Below, piece by piece: positions 23,316-35,687 of a DNA stretch of 64,000 nucleotides. Source of the stretch: Chondrus crispus (taxonomy: Eukaryota > Rhodophyta > Florideophyceae > Gigartinales > Gigartinaceae); contig NW_005179250.1 in the NCBI RefSeq assembly GCF_000350225.1, positions 124,001-188,000 on the forward strand. The letters run 5' to 3'. Below the pieces are notes generated by a model. It was not told the DNA's origin. It searched no databases and saw nothing but the letters and a program-made list of their open reading frames with translations. A program made the position numbers and the translations under genes. Position 1 is the first letter of the stretch. Each line of letters starts with the position of its first letter.

Positions 23316-23328
23316 CAGAAGGGGGATA
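23316..23328 (+). other. polypurine tract of element A copy 1
   Basis: CAGAAGGGGGATA sits directly before the right LTR at 23329, the expected position of the plus-strand primer. Copy 2 has GGAGGAGGATA at 52697-52707. Confidence 0.5.
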
Positions 23329-24368
23329 TGTAGTCCAATACGCACCTGAAAAGGGGGGTGAAAAGAAAGTAAAATATTTGGATATGAGAAGTAGTCCGGG
23401 TTGGGGGACACACGTGTGAATAATTGCACAGTTTTAATTTATTATTATTATTATTATTTAGTTAATTAGTTGGCATCAATTTTGCTGACACTAGATTACA
23501 TCTAGGATCTAGCGCCGCGAGCTACTGTAGTGACTCCGGCGGGGCGATATATACCTGAGCCCTCTGACCACCAGGTCAGTAAAGGTAACCCGAGTTGCCA
23601 GAGTTGAATACCGCCTTGGTCGAAGTCCGTCTTTCCCAAGACGCTCCCTTTTACCACAGATTACGTTATCCTTTGCGCTCGGGGGTTCCTTTTTTCTTTT
23701 TCCTTTATTTCCCTATCCTTTTCTATCTCTACATCTATTTTTCCCTTAATTGTGTTGGTTCCACTGGAGTTGGTTGCGACCGATCCGGTGTAGCTGTTTT
23801 ACCCATCGGGCAACACGTTGTGTAGCGCTGCTACTGTTTCAAGTTCCGTCGGAAGGCTGTTGCGACGACGCCTCCGTCGAAGGTCTTACTGTATAAGACA
23901 GAGTTGGTACCACCTATCGCGATTGCGATAGCGCTGGTGAGGGTGTTTTTAGCCATTGGGCAACACGTCGGTAGTAGCGCTGCTACACGGTTACGAACCC
24001 GTCGGGTAGTGCTGAGCAAGCCCCCGTCGAAGACCTTGAATTATATCCAAGGTGCTGAAGACGCTCGTCGAGCATTGGCCTTACAACCCAGCGAACTGCG
24101 GTTACATGTAGACAAGCCCAACCCGCACTCGCCGAGCACTCAAGTCTTCGCAAGTCTCTACCACCATTTTCCTCCCGGGCCGGGCATCTTTCCTTAACCC
24201 CCCCGTCGGAGTTGAGCTACAGTGGGCCGCAAGCCCACACAAGGGGAAAGGGAGTCTGGAACGCTCCGTAGCGCGTGCCATCGGCAGTGGTTGTTGCTGT
24301 TGTTGTTTTTCGTCTTTTTGTTTGACCGTCGGACTGTGTTCGCGGCCTGCCAGGCACATTGCACTACA
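23329..24368 (+). repeat. right LTR of element A copy 1
   Basis: 1040 bases, about fifteen differences by eye from the left LTR, ending ATTGCACTACA at 24368 followed by the duplicated CACCA. Confidence 0.92.
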
Positions 24369-24373
24369 CACCA
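24369..24373 (+). repeat. target-site duplication CACCA, right
   Basis: Matches 10551-10555. Confidence 0.9.
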
Positions 24374-25200
24374 GATTGTAATTTGTACAAGACGGAGATT
24401 CTCAACAAAGCATTACTCTGCCCTTTGGAAAGCATCGCCAGACTCTTCCACTTCTGCAACTACGCCAGGTCGAGAAATGAGCATGTGGCCATATCGAACT
24501 TAGTTCGAGAACTCTCTTTTGACATTGTCCGGTGGTACTTCAAAGACGAATTCAAAATACTCTGGAGTCGTGATAAGGGACAAGGGTACTTAGCTCTTCA
24601 TGAAGTCATTGGGAATGTCCTCCAGGCTCTACTGGGTGGCGTTCCGAACAAAAGAAAAAATGAAGTTATCATCCAAACGTATTATGATTTGGTAACAACG
24701 GAGGATCTGGCAAGCTTGGACGGCCTCAATCTTGCATGGAAATGGTTTTCGAGTTCGCGGAATCGAAACATAGACGGGAGAGTGGGATTTACTTCATTTC
24801 TCTTCCGCACTCGATAGAACACAAACTTCTTTTGGACAGGACGAAAAGGATGCTACGCACACAATGGTCTGGATCACTGGATGGCACTGAAGTAAGAGTC
24901 GTTAGGCTCCTTGATCAGTCTTCCGAGACGAAAAACCACTTCGTGTGCGGAGTGTGCAGACACAATCAGAAAATATCTGTGAATGACGGCTTACGTCAAG
25001 GGCAATTCTCAGAACTGAGCAGTTCGGATGCCTTGAGAATAACACGGTCTGGTTCTGGTATGTTGTTGGATTCTCTCTGCATTGTACTCCAGATTTCCCA
25101 CCAAAGGCAGAGGACTTAAATTTCGGAATATCTTGTTTGAATAAGTTCACTACGGCCGTGTAGAGCTTGGCATCCGGGAGCCTGGGAACGGGGGAGTTAA
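24374..25200 (+). pseudogene. ubiquitin-protease-like gene, 3' part
   Basis: Immediately after the duplicated CACCA the interrupted frame resumes in phase: DCNLYKTEILNKALLCPLES, VRELSFDIVRWYF, GQGYLALHEVIGNVLQALL. Near 24750 a shift is needed to reach GIYFISLPHSIEHKLLLD and a Cys-pair segment FVCGVCRHNQKISV (about 24940), reminiscent of the finger of C19 proteases. A final shift reads FWYVVGFSLHCTPDFPPKAE to a stop near 25140. It is clearly the same gene as 9738-10555. The shifts in both halves mean it was probably already a pseudogene, perhaps from another transposon type that carries such a protease-like domain. Confidence 0.5.
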
Positions 25201-25278
25201 GAGTTGTACAAAAGCGAATGACGAAAACCACTAAATCACCGTGTATTCAGATTTTGAAATATATTTCATGGAACTAGT

Positions 25279-26061
25279 CTAATCGCCTACGCTTTCAATG
25301 TCGAAGATCTTTTTGCCTTGTAACCTGGGCATTTGAGCACGTAGATGATATACCTGAAAGTCAAACATGGGTTTGCGAACACGCAGATGTGATTCCTTTC
25401 CGAAATTGGCTCTGGAATTCGTAGCTACGTTGAAACAACCGCCTCTGCATTGAGATGTCGCAGCCGGCGTTTTCTTCTCCCTTGATAAGTTAATAGTTGA
25501 TGAGATGTTACTTTTGACTAATACACATGCTTCATGTTCGTACTTGTTTGTAGACAGCCAATGTGTCCGTGTGCGGGAATAAATGGGAGTTGAATGACCG
25601 TGCTTAAGTTGCAAATAATTCTCCAGTGTCAGGGGACTTCTAATATGATATAATTTCACAAATACCAATTCATAGATGAAACAGTTCTTGAAGGGAGAGA
25701 GTCAAGAAAAGCGATCTGCTTAGTCGCTATCGCTCGTTATGGACATTATCGCTGGTCCACGGGCCGTTTGTGAACATTTCCGTTTCTTATATATCCTTCT
25801 ATAAGTCTCTCCTACAAGAGGCACAACACTGGCGTCGCAATTGATTTGCCGAAATACAAAGGCCCATGAGTTGTTCACAGGGGGAGCATAGAGCGGTTCT
25901 CCTTGAATTTGAAATGCTTCAGCTGTGACGTGATCCTTGTGGGAGACATTGTCACTCTCACGTCGTGTTCTGTGTTTTGGAAAGGTATTGCAGAATAAAA
26001 CGGTATCAAATGCTAAGATTTTGTCAATGAATTGTGGTGTGCTGCCTTTCATGACATTCAC
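25279..26061 (-). pseudogene. two unrecognised minus-strand frames
   Basis: The frames 25720-26061 (MNVMKGSTPQFIDKIL onward, with NNSWAFVFRQINCDAS) and 25279-25668 (LTLENYLQLKHGHSTP, CRGGCFNVATNSRANFG) follow each other on the minus strand about 50 bases apart. They have more natural composition than their shadows, but I recognise neither. They may be two pieces of one decayed gene. The remaining 500 bases up to the next LTR show nothing firm. Confidence 0.25.
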
Positions 26062-26570
26062 TCACTTGTATTATTTGGCTCTAATAAGATCCCTTTTAGA
26101 AAGACCACATCGAAAGCTTTGAGGATGGATGAAGGTATAACAACCCTTCTATTGGAAGTTTTTGTCGAAGGGAGACTATAAATGCTCAGTGTATTTCGAC
26201 TCACCTTGATTATAAAAATCCCCTCTTAATTATTAGAAATGTACGCAAGAGTAAATGTAATTAATCGTGTGGAATTCTCTGTTTCCCTTACGTAATAGCT
26301 CCCGTATTCCCGGGCCAGATAGAAGACGGTAGAGAATATAAAAGCCACATCTACTCGGCTCATAGCTAAAGAAAAACACAACAGAACAACAAAGAAGATT
26401 TCGGCTACAGGTCTGCATTAAACATCAGTTCATTCTTTCTGGCAAATTCATACCCCAAGGTTGCTCCAATACTGCCGTTTGTCTCAACTGATCAAGCACA
26501 TCTTGGCCGAAATCTATATTGAAAGCGTCAATTTGATCAGACCAAGTTTATAAAGTTGATAATGCCACGC

Positions 26571-27535
26571 TGTAGTGCAATAAAGGGTTGCACAAGGGGG
26601 TGAAGGGAAAAGAAACTATGTTGGAATGTGAATACTGTAGTCCGGGATTGGGAGACACGCGTGTGAATATTTGCATAGTTTTTATTTCAATTATTAATTT
26701 TATTTAGTTAATTCGTCAGTATTAATTTGGCTGACACTAGATTAGATCTAGGACCTAGCGCCGCGAGCTACTGTAGTGGCTCCGGAGGGGAGATATATAC
26801 CTTAGCCCACTGGCCACCAAGTCAGTAAAGGTAACCCGGGTTGCCGGAGTTGAATGTCGCCTTGGTCGAAGTCCGTCTTTACTAAGACGCTTCCTTTTAC
26901 CTAAGCCTACGGCATCCTTCAGCGCTCGGGCGTGCCCTTTCTTTTTCCTTTATTTCCCTATCCTAATTTCCCTTAATCTTGAATTGGTCCCACCTTGTAG
27001 GATTGCGATCCGCAACGTGAAGTCATTAGCCATCGGGCTTCTGTGTTGGTGCACCGTGTGGTGCTTTTCTCAGAGTTGGTTCCATCGGAATCTGGTTGCG
27101 ACCGATCCGGTGTTGGTACTTTGCCATCGGGCAGTTCGACGGTGTAGCGCTGCTACGTTTTCTTCTTTCCCAACGGGCTACCTGGCGACGTCCCCGTCGA
27201 AGACCTTATCAAGGGTATGAGGTATCAAGGCGCTCCACGAGCATTGGATTTACGACCCAGCGGGTTCTGTATGCCTAGACCCCCGCACTCGTCGAGCATT
27301 TGCCTTTTCAAGTCTTTACCACACCTATAATCCCGGGCCGGGCGTTTCTTCCTTTGCTCCCCCTTTTTGGGATCCGAGCTACCGCGGGCCGCAGCCCACA
27401 TCAAAGGAAAGGGAGCTCCGAACACTCCGTGGCATTGCGCCGCCGGCTGCTTTGGTTGTTTCGTTTGTTTGTTTTGTTTTCGGACCGTGAGGCTCTTCGA
27501 CCGTGCCTACTAACTACCAGGTGCATCGTACCACA
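26571..27535 (+). repeat. left LTR of element A copy 2
   Basis: 965 bases, starting TGTAGTGCAATAA, with TATA box at about 26790. The end CGTACCACA is diverged from the usual TTGCACTACA. Confidence 0.85.
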
Positions 27536-27539
27536 AAAG

Positions 27540-27557
27540 TGGTCTCCCGACCTAGAA
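27540..27557 (+). other. primer-binding site of element A copy 2
   Basis: TGGTCTCCCGACCTAGAA, identical to copy 1. The same string recurs at 27627 as part of a roughly 88-base leader duplication. Confidence 0.6.
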
Positions 27558-27786
27558 TTGGAGTACAGGAGACCTGATCTAGAATTTTGCCTACGAAAGT
27601 CCCGGTCTGGAGACACACCACAAAAGTGGTCTCCCGACCTAAAATTAGCGTACAGTAATTCCGAAATAGGGATAGCCCCACAAGATTGGTCTCCCTACAA
27701 GTCTGGAAAGTACAATCTGAAAGGTAGAGTTCAGAATTTCAAGTCTAGGAAATTATTCGAAGGGTCGCGTTTATTTAGATCGGGCC

Positions 27787-29951
27787 ATGGCATCATGCCA
27801 ACCCCGGGATATCGGTCCCGGGATCAGAAGAGCTGGATCAACTCAAGAGTCGAGGATCCCGCGAGGACCTCACACGCGGAGCCAAGCCAATTCGGCTTCC
27901 GATCCAGTTGTAGAAGATACTCCTTCGGGGACGCAGGTCGAGAAGAGCGACCTAGAAGGAAAGCTGGCCAAGTTGGGCGAAGAAATTCGCCAAGAGACGA
28001 AGACTAAGTTCGACGACGAGCTGGGTATTTTTCAGAAGCAACAGGAATTGCTAAAATCTAAGTTCCACACTGCGTTGGAAGAGCGGACAGCTCGTGTGGT
28101 TCTCGTTGAGAATTTATTTACCGATGCGTCCAAGGGCCGCCACCCCGAGGTGCTCGATTCGCTGAAACTCGCCGCGAAAGAAGCGCGGCGAGACGGCACT
28201 CAGGCCTTGGAAACGCTGGCCAAAACAAAGGACAGCATCGAAGAGAAGTTCGGCCGCGCCGCGCGACGACTCAAGGACTTTGAGCAAGCTGCAGGCCGGT
28301 CCGGACCAAGGTTGGATTCAGGGACGCTCGCCGATGGCGAACCCGAGGATCCCATGATGAAGGACAATTTAGTCCAAAACGGGAACTCCAGGAGGAGAAG
28401 TTCCAAGTCGGCCAGAGGCCGAAGGAAGAGAAGTCACTTCGGTGACGGGCGAGAAAATTTCGACTCAAATTCGGAGTCGAATGTTTCCGCAGAAATAAGT
28501 GGTGACGGTTCGTCGGACCACTCAAGAAATTCCAACCGGCGATCAGCAGAAGGGAATGGAATTTCATCAAATAAGAAGACCTCCAGAAGAGGCGGAATTA
28601 CGTCCTCCGCCTCACGGATAAATCTGGACGCAGAGCCAGAAGATATCGCGACGCGGCGCGGACCGCGATGGGAGGGGTTGGAGGAGCTGAATCTGACCAA
28701 CTATCTCTTCAAGAAAATACTTTCGTATCGGACGTATCGTCTACGGAACCCGCAGACCTACCTGTCGAGCTCCGGGCGAAACGCCGTGCGAAAAATCCGA
28801 CGGGATATACCGCCGAAGGTGAAAAGGGACAACACCTTCACAGGCGAAGACGGAGTCCTTGTTTTCGATTTTTTTAGCCAATCTGGTACAAGAATTCGAC
28901 ACGCAGGAGATGAACGAAGGTCAAGCGATCCGCTTGTTGCCCGAGTTTCTCGGGGGATTGCCCTAAGACAGTGCACTTCTGTGTCCCAGAAGGCCGGGTC
29001 CCATCATGGGAAGGTTTCCGTACGGCCGGAGGCTGTACAGTGGCTACTACGAAGTTTCGCCACTGACGAAGCGATCTGCCAAGCCATACTCGCATTGCGA
29101 GAAGTTCAACAGCGACCGTCTGAAGACGAGATGAGTTCTACATTCGTCTGACAGACGCGAGCAATCGTTGCGGGAATGTTTATTCCATGGAAGAGCAGAT
29201 AACGATGTTCATCGAAGGGCTCGACGCAAGTATCAAGCCAATGGTGTCCCAATATCGACAGGATGACAGGGACATGTCCTTCCTAATATTGGTTAGCTAC
29301 GCAAAGGCCCACGGGTCGGCGATCCGCTCAAGGGAACAGAAGACCAAAAGGGTGACGATACAAGCAGCAGCATCGCTGCGGACGGGAGCCAACCGCAAGG
29401 TCGGGGCCCTATCCCGAAAAATTCGCGGCGCTGCCAACCTGGCCGAGTCACTTTCTGGGTCAGAAGAACGAAGTTATCCGAGCCGGGACGGAACTGGTTA
29501 TGGAAACGCGTTTATCGCCGAAGGCGATTTTATTGGAACATCGGATGGAAATGGATACGGAGAAGACAGGTCGGGCCACGGGTCAACGCTACCGACGCGC
29601 GCGTATACGGACGACTCGTATACAGAGGTCACGGATTCCGTGTTGGCATTTCAGGGGCGCGGTCGCACGCCGGCGCCAAGAATTCCGATGGAGGACAAGG
29701 GTACGAATTTCCGAAGACTGGGGTGGTCAGGAAGGCCTCCGGCCCGCGGGCCGTCGAGGCCGCGGTACCCTCAAAAGACCCATGGCCTCATATGCTATCA
29801 TTTCTATCAGAAGGGGCACGGGGCGCCCACGTGCCTGCTCTCGTTCCGAGAGATGCATCGGGTTCTAGGGAACTATGAGGCACTGTCCCCGATGAAGAGG
29901 CTGAGAATTCCGTCGACGAGCTACCTGAAGGTGAAGCAATGGTTAGTTTGA
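27787..29951 (+). pseudogene. gag: gag of element A copy 2
   Basis: ATG 27787 gives the same coiled-coil N-terminus as copy 1 (LAKLGEEIRQETKTKFDDEL) without the early stop. A run of seven T (28869-28875) adds a base where copy 1 lacks one. A missing G near 28955 restores phase, so the frame runs on by accident to 29151. A further one-base loss at about 29132 ends it (EDEMSSTFV against EDEMEFYI in copy 1). The capsid tail and zinc knuckle follow in 29187-29951, but the second Cys is Phe (CYHFYQKGH; codon 29802-29804). The TGA at 29949 and the solo LTR at 30021 separate it from pol. Confidence 0.8.
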
Positions 29952-30020
29952 ATCGCAAACCGCGAGCATGCCGAGTGCGTCAAGGGAGGGTTCGAACCGA
30001 ACTTCGGGAGCCGGCTGCAG

Positions 30021-31069
30021 TGTAGTGCAATGTGCCTGGCAGGCCGCGAACAAAGTCCGACGGTCAAACAAAAAGAAGAAAACAACAACAGCAACAACAA
30101 CAACTGCCGATGGCACGCGCTACGGAGCGTTCGAGACTCCCTTTCCCCTTGTGTGGGCTTGCGGCCCACAGTAGCTCAACTTCGACGGGGGGGGGGGTAA
30201 GGAAAGATGCCCGGCCCGGGAGGAAAATGGTGGTAGAGACTTGTGAAGACTTGAGCGCTCGGCGAGTGCGGGTTGGGCTTGTCTACGAGGATGTAACCGC
30301 GGTTCGCTGGGTTGTAAGGCCAATGCTCGACGAGCGTCTTCAGCACCTTAGGTATAATTCAAGGTCTTCGACGGGGGCTTGCTCAGCACTACCCGACGGG
30401 ATCGTAATTGTGCAGCAGCGCTACTACCGACGTGTTGCCCGATAGCTAGAAACACCCTCACCAGCGCCATCGCAATCGCGGTAGGTGGTACCAACTCTGT
30501 CTTATACAGTAAGACCTTCGACGGAGGCGTCGTCGCAACAGCCTTCCGACGGAACTTGAAACAGTAGCAGCGCTACACGACGTGTTGCCCGATGGCTGAA
30601 ACACCTACACCGGATCGGTCGCAACCGACTCCAATGGAACCAACACAATTAAGGGAAAGATAGAAATAGAAGTAGAAATGAATAGGGAAATATAGGAAAA
30701 AGAGAAGGGAACCCCCGAGCGCAAAGGATGCCGTAGGCTTAGGTAAAAGGGAGCGTCTTGGTAGAGACGGACTTCGACCAAGGCGACATTCAACTCTGGC
30801 AACCCGGATTACCTTTACTGACTTGGCCGTCAGAGGGCTAAGGTATATATCGCCCCGCCGGAGCCACTATAGTAGCTCGCGGCGCTAGATCCTAAATCTA
30901 ATCTAATGTCAGCAAAATTAATGCTAACTAATTAACTAAATAAAATAAAATAATTAGAAATTAAACCTGTGCAATTATTCACACGTGTGTCCCCCAACCC
31001 GGACTACTTTTCATATCCAAATATTTTCCTTTCTTTTCACCCCCTTTTTCAGGTGCGTATTGCACTACA
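30021..31069 (-). mobile_element. solo LTR of family A, reversed, inside copy 2
   Basis: 1049 bases reading TGTAGTGCAAT to ATTGCACTACA, the reverse complement of the A LTR. Flanks are TGCAG (30016-30020) and CGCAG (31070-31074), a 5-bp duplication with one change. No internal sequence is left, so the element recombined to a solo LTR. It separates gag from pol of copy 2. Confidence 0.88.
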
Positions 31070-31074
31070 CGCAG

Positions 31075-34000
31075 GGCCATCGTCAGACGTGAGAAGAAAC
31101 CCGCTGGGGCAGGGAAACTGATGAAGAGAACCTCAAACAAATTTAAAGGAGGGACATGTGTTGGCCGAACCATGTCCGGGACTTCGTCCCCTTCCCCGAT
31201 TTTGGAGAGGAAGGTAGTCCCCAACGAGGAGGTAGTTGGAATTGTTGACAAGCAGACAGAACCCGTTCGGGTCAAAAAAAATTTGCGCAAAGGCAAGGAC
31301 GACCCGCTGACAGCAGCCCGACGCCCCTGGTACAGGATCAAGCGTAGGGAGTGTCCCGAGAAGATTCTAGTCCTTGCGAGGAAAAATTATAAGGTCTTCG
31401 CAGACATTGGACCGACGGTCGGGCTAACGAGCCGCGTATTGTTCGTGTTCTACACTGGCGCTGGCCCGAACCTGATTCAGTAATCGGAACTTCCCGCAGG
31501 TCTGGAAACTCTGGTCTCCTTTGGACCCACGCAAGACATTGGCGATGCCAATAACAGGCCGCTTCGCACCGTTGGTACGATCAAGATGCCTGTGAGGCTG
31601 GGACGATTTGTGGCTACAGCCGAATTTATAGCATGCGAGAAACTCGTCGTGCCGCTAATTCTAGGCGCGGACTACTGTGATCGGTTCGTGGAAGCTATTT
31701 ACCATCGGAGGAAGAAGGTGGAGTTGGTGGATTTTTCGGAAGTTCGGATTGTGCGGAAATTCTCGCCGAAAAAAGAGAAACGGACTCTCGATCAGGGAGA
31801 GGACGAGGAAGATGGAAAAAGGGAAAGGATATCCCCAAAAGTGAAAGTGGCTAAGGCGACGACGATTGAACCAGGGACGCAGCAAGTAGTCCAATGTGTT
31901 TCAAAAAGAAACGGTCTCGTCGTTGTCCAGCCTTACTCGCCTCTGTACGACAAACACGGGTTGGTGAGTTCAAACGGGGTGGCTCAAGTGGAGCCTGACA
32001 GGCCATTTCGCTTCTTAGTGGCGACCTTCAGACCGTATCCTGTCAGGGTTCAGAATGGTCAAGTGGTAGCAGAGCTTCTACTCCACCCAAGGGCCGTGTT
32101 AGAAAGCCAGATTAAAATCGGAGAAGTGCTTTGAGTTCAAGAGAGGACAGAAGAAAATTTTATTAATTCTACCTCGCCGCCTAAAGGCGCCAGAAGAAGT
32201 ACATCGTGGGAACAAGAACGCGAGGACTAGCTGGGGGAACGGTCGGGCGAGCTCTCTGCGACGGTATCTACGAAGCCGGAACGACGGATCGAGCCCCCAC
32301 CGCCGGACGTGGAGGAACTCGACCTGAGCCACGTGCCGGACCGGCTGCGCGAAAGATTCCGTCAGATGTTGAAGAAGTACTCACGCATGTGGGACGGGAC
32401 TCGGAGAGATCAACACCACGGTCCATCGGATTGAGTTGACCCCAGAGACTCGCCCCATCGCGCAAGCTGCGTACCGGGCCGGACCGAAGGCCCGAGAGAT
32501 TGAAGAATTGGAGGTGCAGAAGGTGTTGGAAGCAAGAGTTATTGAGCCGGCACAATCAGAGTGGGCATCGCCCGTATTGCTGGTTCCGAAATCGGATGGA
32601 TCGATGCGCTTCTGCGTCGACTATCGGAAATTGAATGCAGTTACAGTTAGGGATACGTACCCCTTACCAAGGATGGACGAGTGTTTAGACTCGCTTGGTG
32701 ACACCAAAGTTTTTTCGGTGTTGGACTCCATTTCAGGCTATTGGCAAATGCCAATTCCGGAGAATGACCGTGACAAGACGACCTTTTCATGTCATTCCGG
32801 TTTATATCGATTCGCAAGAATGTCCTCTGGGCTTACACATGCGCCAGCGACGTTTCAGAGAGCAATGGATATTTTGCTCTCGCCTTTCCGTTGGAAATCT
32901 TCCTTAGTCTATTTACACGACATCATTATCTTCAGCAAGTCTTGGGAGGAGCACATGATCCATGTTGACGAAATTCTCTCAGTTCTGGAGAAAGCAGGAG
33001 TCAAGCGGAAGCTGCGCAAGTGCGAATTTTTCGTCGAAAGAATCAAGTATCTAAGCCATGTAGTACGGCCCGGTACGTTAGAAGTCGATGCCGCCCGCAC
33101 CGCGGCCTTGCAACAAGTGAGGTACCCTCAAACACAAATACAGCTGAGGAGCTTTCTGGGCTTGTGTAACGTGTATCGAAGATTTGTCCCACAGTACGCG
33201 AAGATCGCGCATCCGCTAAACCAACTGCTGAAGAAGGGACAACCGGTCCGAATCGCGCAGTTCAACGAACCGTGCGAGGCAGCTTTCCATAAGCTCAAGA
33301 ACGCCATTTTAGCACCAGCGGTGCTAGCGTTGCCAAGGAAGGATCTCCCGTATTCAGTGTACACTGATGCGAGCGATTATCATATTGGGGCCGCCCTTTT
33401 TCAAATGCATCCTGATACACACCGTAAACCCATCGAGTTCTTTTCGAGAACGCTGGCTGCTGCCGAAAGGAATTATTCTGTATCCGAAAAAGAATGTTTG
33501 GCGGTCATTTGGGCCGTCCAGACCTTGAGACCGTATTTATACGGGGAGCACTTCATAGTGCATACCGAACACTCCTCGTTGAGGTGGTTGATGAATTTAA
33601 CTGACCCTAGTGGACGTTTAATCCGATGGAGGCTACGCCTCTCGGAATTTGATTTTGAGATCAAATACAAGAAAGGAAAGGTCAACAAGCAAGCGGACGC
33701 GCTGTCAAGATTGTTGGCCCAGGATGAAACTAGCAGCGACGTCGACGGGGAGATACCATGTTTCATGGTGGAACAAGTGGAAGCCCTCGGGGACGAAGGC
33801 GAAGACTTTGAGCGGTTAGACGACCTCCTCGCTCTTGAAGGGGGGCCGCCTCGGATCGTCTCGATCAATTCCAAGCCATCGCTCCGGAGGAGCTCGTACG
33901 CGAGCAGGACGTCGACCCTTTCTGTATTCGAACGAAGGAGGAAATGGAAGAACGAAGTCGTTCACAACGGAGGCCGAGGAATTTGAAGGAATTTGATGTC

Positions 34001-35568
34001 GAACCTCTGCAGAGTTTGTACAAGTGGTAATACCACAATCACTGAAGGACCGTGTCCTAGGGTTGAGCCACTACGCTAAATTAGCAGGGCACCCAAGAGG
34101 CCGGAAACTGTATATGACCTTGAGAAGATCGTTTCATTGGCCTACAATGGCGCTGGATTGCTACGCGGTAGCCAGGAATTGCGCGGATTGCGCGCGAGAG
34201 AGAGTGAAGCTCAGGAAGAACGCGAAGGAGATGCAGCTGTGAACGCCGAACGCTCAATTGGAATTTGTCGCGATTGATATACTCGGAGAGCTCGTCACCA
34301 CAAGTCGGGACAACCGGTACATTTTAGTGATCAGCGACTGCTATTCGAAGTTGGTACGGACCGTACCGTTGAAGAAGATTTCCGCCACGCACATTGCGCA
34401 GGCCTTTGTACACAACTGCATTTTCATTTATGGACCCCCTGTGAGGCTGCTGTCCGACAATGGGACGCAGTTCACAGCCAAGTACTTCCAGAATATTTGC
34501 CTAATTCTTGGCATCAGGAATGTCTTTACAACTACCAACCACCCACAAGCCAATGGCCAAGTCGAGAGATTTAATCGGACTATATTTTCGGCGCTACGGA
34601 AGTATATCGGAGACCATCCGAAGGATTGGGACTTGTTTAGCGACGCGGTGACGTTCGCCTACAACACACAAGTTCATCGAACTACGAACATCGCCCCATT
34701 TGAGCTGGCACTAGCTCGGGCACCGAGAAGCCTTGCGCTACAGACGCAACCTCATTTGGAACAATTTGGATCCCCGAGAGCCTATTATCTAAAATGGCAA
34801 TGATGGTTGGAAAGTCTGATGAAGACCGCGGACAGGAGCCTACGCAAGGAACATGCGAGATATAAGCAAAATTTCGATGCGGGACTTCGCAAGCCGAAGT
34901 ACGACATACCCGTAGGGTCCTACGTGTTCCTTCGAAAGGAACAAGATACGGCTACGGAACCTAAACACAAATTGGCACAAGTGGCCACGGGTATCTATGG
35001 AGTCCAGCAGTCAGACAGGAATACGGTTTTCATCGCCATTGGTGATGAGGAGAAACGCGTTTCGCGAGATCGAGTAGAACTGGCCCCAAGTTCGATGGAA
35101 CAAGCGCCCACATCAGGTCTACATCAGGCCTTACAGTAACTAAGCGGAAACGCGACAGATAAAGGACGGGACGCGATGGAGAGTGAGGACGACCCCCACG
35201 CGCGGGCGCAGACACAAGAGGCCGAGGAAAATTTAGTTGGTCGAAATCGGTCGGCGGAGATACCGCAAGACCTACAGCAGATAGTTTATTTAGAAGAGTT
35301 AGTAACATCAGAGGATCTTCAGGAGGGGGAACTAAGTAACCCCGGACGCCAGGGAGAGGAGACGGACGCCAACTATGTGATAGAGATGATCATCGACCAC
35401 GGGTATCAAGGTGAGGAATTAATTCTCAGAGTGAAATTGTATGGATATGGGACGAAGGACGCGATGTGGGAACCAGTTGCGCAAATACCACACAGCGCCG
35501 TAGTGAGATATTACCGAAGGAAGAAGTTACGGTTGCCGCGGCAAGTCGCGCGCGCGCGAGCAGGGTAA
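31075..35568 (+). pseudogene. pol: pol of element A copy 2 with intact chromodomain frame
   Basis: Same order as copy 1 but more damaged. The protease Asp is Tyr (FYTGAGPNL; codon 31451-31453) with a TAA soon after. There is a TGA at about 32132 and a two-base deletion near 32402. In RT the catalytic pair YLDD is YLHD (His codon 32916-32918) and MPFGLTNAP has become MSSGLTHAP. RNase H (YTDASDYHIGAAL) has an open frame. Frameshifts near 33850 and 33960 precede an integrase with intact H-H-C-C and DDE blocks but TGA at 34240 and 34801. The last frame (35176-35568) ends in a well-preserved chromodomain (YVIEMIIDHGYQGEELIL, MWEPVAQIPHSAVV). Loss of three catalytic or metal-binding residues means no active enzyme. 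Confidence 0.85.
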
Positions 35569-35687
35569 CCCCGTTGGAATGTCGTTGATCTGGAAGCGGT
35601 ACTATGGGACGCAACGCGAAGACAGGGAGGAAGGGTACGTACAAGAGTTAGGATGGCAGAAGATCAGGAGATAGAGAGAAGGAGTGA

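Larger units (their letters stand above)
10556..24368 (+). mobile_element. LTR retrotransposon A, copy 1 (Ty3/Gypsy chromovirus, 13.8 kb)
   Basis: Two LTRs of 1043 and 1040 bases, nearly identical by eye, begin TGTAGTGCAAT (TGTAGTCCAAT in the right one) and end ATTGCACTACA, flanked by CACCA on both sides. Inside are a primer-binding site, gag with a CCHC zinc knuckle, and pol in the order protease, RT, RNase H, integrase, chromodomain. That order and the terminal chromodomain place it among Gypsy chromoviruses. It is about twice the usual length because some 4.8 kb follows pol (18.56-23.33 kb), ending in a long minus-strand ORF. Stops and frameshifts make it non-autonomous, although the similar LTRs suggest a fairly recent insertion. 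Confidence 0.92.
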
